47,566 nt of DNA from the NCBI GenBank assembly GCA_028284805.1, contig JANQQZ010000156.1:1-47566 (forward strand), read 5' to 3'. The DNA is from Phycisphaerales bacterium (GTDB taxonomy: Bacteria > Planctomycetota > Phycisphaerae > Phycisphaerales > UBA1924). The stretch's first letter is position 1; each line of letters starts with the position of its first letter. A program made the translations under genes and the position numbers. The notes beneath the pieces were generated by a model. The model did not search any database and was not told where the DNA came from. It saw only the letters and a program-made list of their open reading frames with translations. Shown in pieces: positions 41,995 through 47,566 of this stretch.

Positions 41995-42824
41995 TCATTC
42001 GGGCTCCGGGACCTCGATGATCCGGCGCGGAGGCGGTCGCTTGTCGGTTGCCTCCACTGTCCCGGCGCGTGACGCGGCCTGCCGCTGCGAGAGCCGCTCG
42101 AGGATGCGCCGGAGCCGCTGGGCCTGTTGCTCCTCGGGCACCTGGGCCAGCCTGGCCCGGAGCGGCGCGGGCAGGGCGTCCATGTTCACGCTGCCGTCGT
42201 CATTGAAAAAGGTCTTGGGGTCGATGGGCTCCGCGTTCAGCTCTTCGGCGTAGAGCCGCTCGCGGCGCTCGCGCGATCGCTGCTCGATCAGGCGGTCGAT
42301 CGCGGCGTTGAGGTGCGCACGCTGCGGCTCGGCGAGTACCGCGAAGACCCGCGCCTGAAGGTCGGCGTCGGTCGGCCCCATCCGGACCAACTGCTGGAGC
42401 TCGTATCGCGCGCCGCGCTGCGCATCGGAGAGCTGATCGTCGGGGATCCGGACGGGCTGCAGCCCGCCCCGGATCCGAAGATCCGCTCGGCGTGCTCAGC
42501 GCGGTACGCCCGCACCGCGCCCTGGTGCTCGCGGGTCAGCTCGCGGATAGCGGTGTCCTGCTCCGCCGAGATCCGGATCTCCTCATCGGTGCCTTCGGAC
42601 GACATCGCCTCGAGCAGCTCTCGCACGTCGCGCATCGGCAGTTGACGGATCTGGCCCATCTGCATCCCTGGCATGGCGCCCGTCGTGAGCCCCTGCTCGA
42701 GGCGGTCGGGGCGGACCTGCTCGACCGGGGGGCCGGCCAGCGGCGCGGGCTCGCCTTGCGCGAGCGTCGGCGCGGCGAACGCGCCCGCGAGCACGACCGA
42801 GACAGCAACAGCGATCGGACGCAT
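41995..42824 (-). pseudogene. Exported protein gene broken by a one-base frameshift
   Basis: The ATG at 42824 has AGGAGG upstream and begins a clear signal peptide (MRPIAVAVSVVLAGAF..., ending TLAQG). The frame reads sensibly to about residue 114 (REHQGAVRAYRAEHAERIF) and then turns into Ser/Arg/Pro-rich nonsense up to a stop at 42288. From about 42480 the -1 frame continues as LRIRGGLQPVRIPDDQLS, then DAQRGARYELQQLVRMGP and a helical Glu/Arg/Leu-rich end to a stop at 41995. The full span is 830 bases, one short of a whole number of codons, so a single lost base explains it; repair gives about 276 residues. No function is recognised. It may be a pseudogene, a sequencing error or a recoded gene. 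Confidence 0.7.
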
Positions 42825-42941
42825 ATGGGGCCTCCTGCACGCCCAACGTGCACGGGCGGGGGATCTTGCACATCCCTAGCATCCCGTCCGGGCCGCACCG
42901 GCACAAGCCCGGAGAGCCGTCACGACCGTGAGAGGATCTCC

Positions 42942-44162
42942 ATGTCTGGACTGAGTAAGGACTTCGTGCGAGCCGCCCTCGGTGCCGCCGCCGGCCCCGA
43001 TGGGCGACCGCTGGGCGAGCGACTCGAGTGGGTCGCGACCTGCGACGGCTACGCCAGCGTGAAGCTCGACGCCGAGGACGTGACCGCCAAGGGCGACCTC
43101 GATGCGCTCGCCCGGCGTGTGCACGGCGCGGTCCGGGCCGCGGCGGGTGAGAAGGGGATCGCGCTGGCATCGCTCATTGTCGAGCTGGTCGACAAAGCGG
43201 GCACCGTGAAGCTTGGCTCGACGACGGGGCCGAGACCGGGCGAGGACATCAACGCGAAGCTCGCTGAGGACGGACAGGCGACGAGCGGCGAACAGGCAGC
43301 ATCACCGCCCCCCTCTCAGCCCCGCTCCCCCCAGGAGCAGGCGAGCGCGCTGCCCGGTGTGCGTCACGTCATCGCCGTCGGTGCGGGCAAGGGGGGCGTT
43401 GGCAAGAGCACGGTGAGCGTAAACCTGGCCGTGGCTCTGGCCCGGCGCGGGCACGCGGTGGGGCTGATGGACGGCGACATCTACGGGCCCAGCCTGCCCA
43501 CCATGCTCGCGCTGGACGCGATGGACCTGAACGTGCACGAACGGATGATCGAGCCCTTCTTCACGCACGGCATCCGCGCGATCACGATCGGCAAGATGGT
43601 TGATCCCGAGAAGCCCCTCATCTGGCGCGGCCCGATGGCGCACGGCGCGTTCAAGCAACTTACAGAACAAACCAACTGGGGCGAGCTGGACTATCTCATC
43701 ATCGATCTTCCGCCGGGCACGGGCGACGTGCCGCTGACGATGGCGCAGAGCCTTCAGCTGAGCGGGGCGGTGATCGTGTGCACGCCCCAGAAGGTGGCGC
43801 AGGACGACGCGGTGCGCGCGGCGCGCATGTTCCAGCAGCTCGGCATCGATATCCTGGGCGTGGTCGAGAACATGAGCGAATTCATCGGCGACGATGGGAA
43901 GCGCTACGACATCTTCGGCAAGGGCGGCGCGGAGCGCATGGCGCAGCGGCTGGGCCTGCCCTTCTTGGGCGACGTGCCGATCAACACCAGCCTGCGCACC
44001 AACAGCGACAGCGGCGACCCGTCGGCGAACTTCGTAGCCAAAACCGCGGGCGGCGATGCGCTGCCGGCTGCGCTCGAAAAATTGGCGCAGAACCTGGAGA
44101 GCCAGGTCTCGCTCGCCTCGATGCGACAGGGCAAGACGAAGCCGAAACTAACGATCAGCTAA
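42942..44162 (+). CDS. mrp: Mrp/ApbC-family iron-sulfur carrier P-loop ATPase
   Basis: 406 residues from the ATG at 42942, with AGAGGA six bases upstream. A MIP18-like N-terminal domain (about 1-100) is followed by a Pro/Ser/Gln linker, then the MinD-like ATPase with the deviant Walker A GKGGVGKST (149-157), DGDIYGPSLP, WRGPM and LIIDLPPGTGDVPLT. Such proteins carry Fe-S clusters to apo-enzymes. The C-terminal CxxC that bridges the cluster in many Mrp proteins is absent: VENMSEFIGDDGKRYDIFG has Gly and Asp at those places, as in some other Mrp lineages. It may work through other ligands. No operon partner is visible. Confidence 0.92.
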   Translation: MSGLSKDFVRAALGAAAGPDGRPLGERLEWVATCDGYASVKLDAEDVTAKGDLDALARRVHGAVRAAAGEKGIALASLIVELVDKAGTVKLGSTTGPRPGEDINAKLAEDGQATSGEQAASPPPSQPRSPQEQASALPGVRHVIAVGAGKGGVGKSTVSVNLAVALARRGHAVGLMDGDIYGPSLPTMLALDAMDLNVHERMIEPFFTHGIRAITIGKMVDPEKPLIWRGPMAHGAFKQLTEQTNWGELDYLIIDLPPGTGDVPLTMAQSLQLSGAVIVCTPQKVAQDDAVRAARMFQQLGIDILGVVENMSEFIGDDGKRYDIFGKGGAERMAQRLGLPFLGDVPINTSLRTNSDSGDPSANFVAKTAGGDALPAALEKLAQNLESQVSLASMRQGKTKPKLTIS

Positions 44163-44298
44163 CCCTGTGCCAAAAACGCCCCAGCCGCGTCAGATTTGCG
44201 GCACGAGTAATCAAATGTTATCTTTCGGATGCCCCGAAGGACCTTGACGCCGATCTACAGACTGTGGCAGACTGCAGGTCGGTGCAAGGAGATCTGGC

Positions 44299-46479
44299 AT
44301 GCTGAGGTCGACTCTGGCTTGTCTTCTAGCTGTTTCCGGGTGCTGTACTGCCCAGGACACCGATGAGCCTCGCCGGTTTGTGGATGAACACGGCGAGGAA
44401 TGGGTGGAAGTGCTGGACCGCCCGCCCTTCGGCTATCTGGCACGCCCGGCAGATGGCAGAGCGGCGAGCCGATTTGTGCAAACGAAGCCCTATCCGGAAA
44501 CAGAGCCCTGGCCCGAGAGAGTACTGATTTTGCCGGATGGGAATGTTGAGATCAGGTATGAAGACCTCCCGTACGGCCAGGGAGCCTTGCGTTGGATGAA
44601 CCGCGCCGCGGTTCGGATCCCGATCTACTCATTTGATAGCGAAGGGAACGAGCGCCCCGGAGTGTGGCATGAAACCAGCGCCGATCATCCCTGTGGCCGA
44701 GAAATGACAGTCGTTGCGAAGATGATCCTCGATCGCGATCGTGACGAAAATGGCTTCCTGTCATGGGACATAGAGACCGATCGTGTGTACATGTCGCATC
44801 CGCCTTGCGGGCCGGGCGTCTCGTTCATGTATCCGGGCTCCGACGAATCGATGATCTGGTTCCCGGGTGAGACCCAGCCCCCAGTGGTGATGATGGGACG
44901 CGGCATCAACTTGATCAACATTTTTTCAGCGGGTGGTGCTGTGCAGGTGCCGCCTGCCGCACTCCCGGCGATGGCAAGGGTCGAAGCGCGTTTCAACAAG
45001 TTGCTTGAGGCACCGTCGAACAGTCGCGGCGGGCAAGTTAGAATCGACGTTGAGATTACATACGATGATATCCCCGACGATACACGACCCGACCTCAACA
45101 TCGATGGTGTGCTCCCGTTCCTCAATCCAAAGGCACTGACAATCACAAGCACCGGAACGGCATCACTCAACGAAATTCGAACCAGCCTTCTGTTGCCGGT
45201 CTTTCTCGAAGAAACCCAGGCAAACCTCGACGATGCCCGCGAGCGCCTCTTGCTCGACGACAACTTTCCGACAGCCCCCGACATCTGGTCGCGCATCGGC
45301 CCGGGCGTGTTCTCGCCAATTCCGTTTACGGGATCGCTCGAGCGCGTCGGGGCAGGACTCGGTGACATCCGGGTTCAGAACGGCCTGCGCGGTCTGTATG
45401 GCCCGGGCACCCAACTCGTGCGGGTTGTCATTGATGATTCGGAACAGTGGGACTTTGATCCCTCGGACGGTGTCGATCCACTTACGTGTGACTTTGAAGC
45501 CGCGCTGACCCACGAGATGGGGCACGTTCTCGGATTTACGTCACACGCCGATCAGACTATGGCCAACGACTACGACTCGATGACGGTGCTCGATCTGTTC
45601 CGCTTTGATCGGAACGATCTGACGAACCTCGGGACAGGCGGTCGTTTCGTGGGCAGCGACGATCGGTGGCCGCGCGCGGTGCTTCCATCCGCCGACCCGG
45701 CGTCGGCGCTGGGCCGGCTGAGTTCGGACTTCTTCTCGATGTCGCGCGGCGACAACATGGACCCGAACGACCTCACGATCTTCCCGCCCGCGGACGGGCG
45801 GCAGGCCTCGCACTGGCGTGACGACGCCTTTGCAGGCCAGGCCTACATCGGCGTCATGGATCCGAGCGGGTTCAACGGCGCACCCGGCAACGACCCGTTC
45901 TTGCCGCACTATCTGAGTTCCGCGGACATCCGTGCGCTCGACATGATCGGGTGGCACATTGACAGCACGGACACCCCCAACCAGTTGCTCAGCCTCTCTG
46001 ACCCTGCGCCAGGCACGATGCCGATCGCGGGCGCAGCGGATGTGGGGATCCCGCCGGTCTTCACATGGACCGCCCCGACGCCGAATCCGGGTGATCTTCC
46101 CGGCGTGACGTTCGTGCTCTACGCCGACGCGCTCGGGCCCAACAACCCGGCGGGAGCCACTGTCCTCCACCGCGCTGACAGCCTGACCGGCACCAGTTAC
46201 ACGCTGCCCGTCGGCATCGTCGATCCTGGTACCGAGTACTCGTGGACGACGGTTACCTACAACACGTGGTCGTACAACCGCTCAGGTCCGTACACATTCA
46301 CCACCACCACCGACTGCCCCGCCGACGTCAACGGCGATGGCATGGTCTCGCCCGCCGATTTCAACGCATGGATCTTGGAGTTCAACACGCAGGGCCCGGG
46401 CTGCGACCAGAACAGCGACGGGCTCTGCACCCCCGCAGACTTCAGCGCGTGGATCCTGAACTACAACAACGGCTGCTAG
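44299..46479 (+). CDS. Secreted metzincin-like metalloprotease with dockerin-like module
   Basis: 726 residues, ATG with AAGGAG seven bases upstream. A signal peptide (1-18, MLRSTLACLLAVSGCC...) is followed by a long region with no recognised domain, then a zinc site THEMGHVLGFTSHAD (His 405 first), and a Met-turn candidate YIGVMDPSG before LSSADIRALDMIGW. This order matches planctomycete metzincins. A fibronectin-III-like segment (about 570-665, PVFTWTAPTPNPGDLPGVTF) links to the module (DVNGDGMVSPADF, DQNSDGLCTPADF, ending exactly at GC). The first two thirds use more A/T-ending codons than the neighbours, while the last third is GC-rich, which suggests a gene of mixed origin. Confidence 0.85.
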   Translation: MLRSTLACLLAVSGCCTAQDTDEPRRFVDEHGEEWVEVLDRPPFGYLARPADGRAASRFVQTKPYPETEPWPERVLILPDGNVEIRYEDLPYGQGALRWMNRAAVRIPIYSFDSEGNERPGVWHETSADHPCGREMTVVAKMILDRDRDENGFLSWDIETDRVYMSHPPCGPGVSFMYPGSDESMIWFPGETQPPVVMMGRGINLINIFSAGGAVQVPPAALPAMARVEARFNKLLEAPSNSRGGQVRIDVEITYDDIPDDTRPDLNIDGVLPFLNPKALTITSTGTASLNEIRTSLLLPVFLEETQANLDDARERLLLDDNFPTAPDIWSRIGPGVFSPIPFTGSLERVGAGLGDIRVQNGLRGLYGPGTQLVRVVIDDSEQWDFDPSDGVDPLTCDFEAALTHEMGHVLGFTSHADQTMANDYDSMTVLDLFRFDRNDLTNLGTGGRFVGSDDRWPRAVLPSADPASALGRLSSDFFSMSRGDNMDPNDLTIFPPADGRQASHWRDDAFAGQAYIGVMDPSGFNGAPGNDPFLPHYLSSADIRALDMIGWHIDSTDTPNQLLSLSDPAPGTMPIAGAADVGIPPVFTWTAPTPNPGDLPGVTFVLYADALGPNNPAGATVLHRADSLTGTSYTLPVGIVDPGTEYSWTTVTYNTWSYNRSGPYTFTTTTDCPADVNGDGMVSPADFNAWILEFNTQGPGCDQNSDGLCTPADFSAWILNYNNGC

Positions 46480-46519
46480 GGCCCGTCGCCCGGCCCCGAA
46501 CCGATCTCCGGATGCGTGC

Positions 46520-46548
46520 TTCGGGTGCCCCCCTGCCCGTGGTATGCT
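46520..46548 (+). promoter_or_regulatory. Promoter candidate for the right-edge gene
   Basis: TTCGGG (46520-46525), 17 bases, TATGCT (46543-46548). The -10 box is good and the -35 box is weak. The start of transcription would fall about 15 bases before the ATG at 46569. Confidence 0.35.
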
Positions 46549-46568
46549 GATCGTCCGGGGGATCAGCC

Positions 46569-47566
46569 ATGACCATCCGGCTCGTAGCGGCGCTCGTGCT
46601 TCTCGCTTCACTGCCCGTGTCCGCGCAGGGCACCGAGTACCGCACCGTGGTGCTCCGGGGCGGCACGCCCCCTGGCGTGCCCGGGGCTGTTACGTTCCGC
46701 ACGTTCGGTGACCCGACGATTGCCGAGGACGGGAGCGTCGCGTTCGAGGCGACGATCGCCGGTGTCGGCGTCACGTCCGACAGCGACGAGGGCTTCTGGG
46801 CGGAGAAGAACGGCGTGCTGACGCTCATCGCTCGCGAGGGCGACCCCGCCCCGGGGCAGCCGGCGGGTGTGGTGTTCGACCGCATCATCGATCCGGTGAT
46901 CAACGCCAACGGCAACGCGGCGTTCCACGCGTGGCTCACGGGCCCGGGCATCGACTTCAGCAACCGCGCTGCGATCTACGCCGAGACCGATGGCAACCCG
47001 CTCGCGCTCGTCGTGCAAGGCGGCACGCCCAGCGGTGTGCCTGGCGTCGACATCGGCGGGTTCGGCGACGTGCTCATGGGCAACCACGACCGCGTGGTCG
47101 CCAAGACCTTCCTCGCGGGCGCGACGGTCAACATCACCAACGACGAGGGTGTGATCGCGCAGACGTCGGCATCGACCGTCGAACTCATCGCGCGCGAGGG
47201 TGACCAGGCACCGGGCACCGTCTCGGGCGTGGTTCACAGCATGATCGATGTCATCTCAGTCAATGACTCAGGCGTAGCGATCATCGACGGCACGGTCGCC
47301 GGAACGGGCGTCGACGCGTTCAACCGCGAGGCGTTCTGGGTCTACACACCTGGTGGCGGCGTTGCGCTCGCGGCGCGAGGCGGGCAGGCGGCGCCAGGAA
47401 CGGGCGGTGACTCATTCCTGGGCGTGGGCTCGGCCAAGCTGAACGACAGCGGCGCGTTCGTCTTCCTCGCATCGCTCATCGGGCCTGGCGTGACGTTCGA
47501 CAACGGCGCGGGCTTCTGGCTGTCGTCGGTCGGCGGCACACCACAACTGCTCCTCCGCGCGGGCGG
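46569..47566 (+). CDS. Secreted NxxGxxAF-type repeat protein (partial, runs off the window)
   Basis: Open from the ATG at 46569 to the right edge (332 codons, no stop), with GGGGGA upstream. A signal peptide (MTIRLVAALVLLASLPVSAQ) is followed by at least four repeats with NxxGxxAF-like cores: EDGSVAFEATIAGVG, NANGNAAFHAWLTGPG, NDSGVAIIDGTVAGTG and NDSGAFVFLASLIGPG. Each is followed by a line like GFWAEKNGVLTLIA and a phrase such as REGDPAPGQPAG. It is a paralogue of the proteins at 28410-30116 and 25087-26829. The C-terminus is outside the window; a dockerin-like end is likely but not seen. Confidence 0.85.
   Translation, partial: MTIRLVAALVLLASLPVSAQGTEYRTVVLRGGTPPGVPGAVTFRTFGDPTIAEDGSVAFEATIAGVGVTSDSDEGFWAEKNGVLTLIAREGDPAPGQPAGVVFDRIIDPVINANGNAAFHAWLTGPGIDFSNRAAIYAETDGNPLALVVQGGTPSGVPGVDIGGFGDVLMGNHDRVVAKTFLAGATVNITNDEGVIAQTSASTVELIAREGDQAPGTVSGVVHSMIDVISVNDSGVAIIDGTVAGTGVDAFNREAFWVYTPGGGVALAARGGQAAPGTGGDSFLGVGSAKLNDSGAFVFLASLIGPGVTFDNGAGFWLSSVGGTPQLLLRAG

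Noticed and set aside
41887-42072. 61-codon rightward frame in the AT-rich island
   Set aside because: It has no ribosome site and runs into the coding region of the opposite, frameshifted gene; its composition is not protein-like.
42400-42500. Programmed -1 frameshifting as the explanation for the broken gene
   Set aside because: No slippery heptamer of the X-XXY-YYZ type and no clear downstream pseudoknot were seen; a lost base is simpler.
1-47566. tRNA, rRNA, insertion sequences or prophage genes
   Set aside because: None recognised on either strand: no cloverleaf-like sequence with a TTCRA arm, no transposase motifs and no phage structural genes.

Overview
The window is high-GC bacterial DNA, most likely from a planctomycete of the Phycisphaerae (inference). 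Two signals point there. Thirteen predicted exported proteins end in the same C-terminal dockerin-like module that finishes in Gly-Cys or Gly-Cys-Pro. The gene at the left edge ends in a PEP-CTERM-like tail (VPAPAS, a hydrophobic stretch, then RRRR). No rRNA, tRNA, CRISPR array, insertion sequence or prophage gene was seen.

Layout: (1) 1-290 is the end of a PEP-CTERM-like protein followed by two intrinsic terminators. (2) 592-9051 is mostly housekeeping: a duplicated ABC-2 permease, then a leftward recR-rpoN-amidohydrolase group, then a rightward phosphatase-glycosyltransferase pair. (3) 9168-30116 is a 21 kb run of eleven leftward genes, all for exported proteins with the same dockerin-like end but unrelated front parts: an LVIVD-type propeller, three metzincin-type metalloproteases, a Cys-rich repeat protein, a beta-helix-like protein, an endonuclease I, two DxxTG-repeat propellers and two NxxGxxAF-type repeat proteins. 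(4) 30184-31725 is dihydrolipoyl dehydrogenase. (5) 31883-33973 is a twelfth dockerin protein, a right-handed beta-helix. (6) 33987-41610 looks like a polysaccharide region: a glycosyltransferase, a sulfotransferase, a polymerase-like membrane protein and a UDP-glucuronate-epimerase-like enzyme, with a membrane EEP-fold protein and an unrecognised lipoprotein between them. (7) 41611-41994 is an AT-rich gap with a good promoter candidate and a strong hairpin. (8) 41995-42824 is a secreted-protein gene broken by a one-base frameshift. (9) 42942-44162 is an Mrp/ApbC ATPase. (10) 44299-46479 is the thirteenth dockerin protein, a fourth metalloprotease. (11) 46569 to the right edge is an incomplete NxxGxxAF-type protein.

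How the parts may work together: the dockerin-like modules look like a shared device that fixes many secreted enzymes and binding proteins to a common receptor or to the envelope. No cohesin was recognised here. The module has four Cys positions. The outer two are always present, and the inner two are either both present (11 copies) or both absent (2 copies), which predicts an internal disulfide. Neighbouring genes with unrelated front parts share nearly the same 3' 160-180 bases, as if the module spreads as a 3' cassette. The proteases and nuclease suggest breakdown of external protein and DNA. The sulfotransferase region suggests that the cell makes a sulfated surface polysaccharide.
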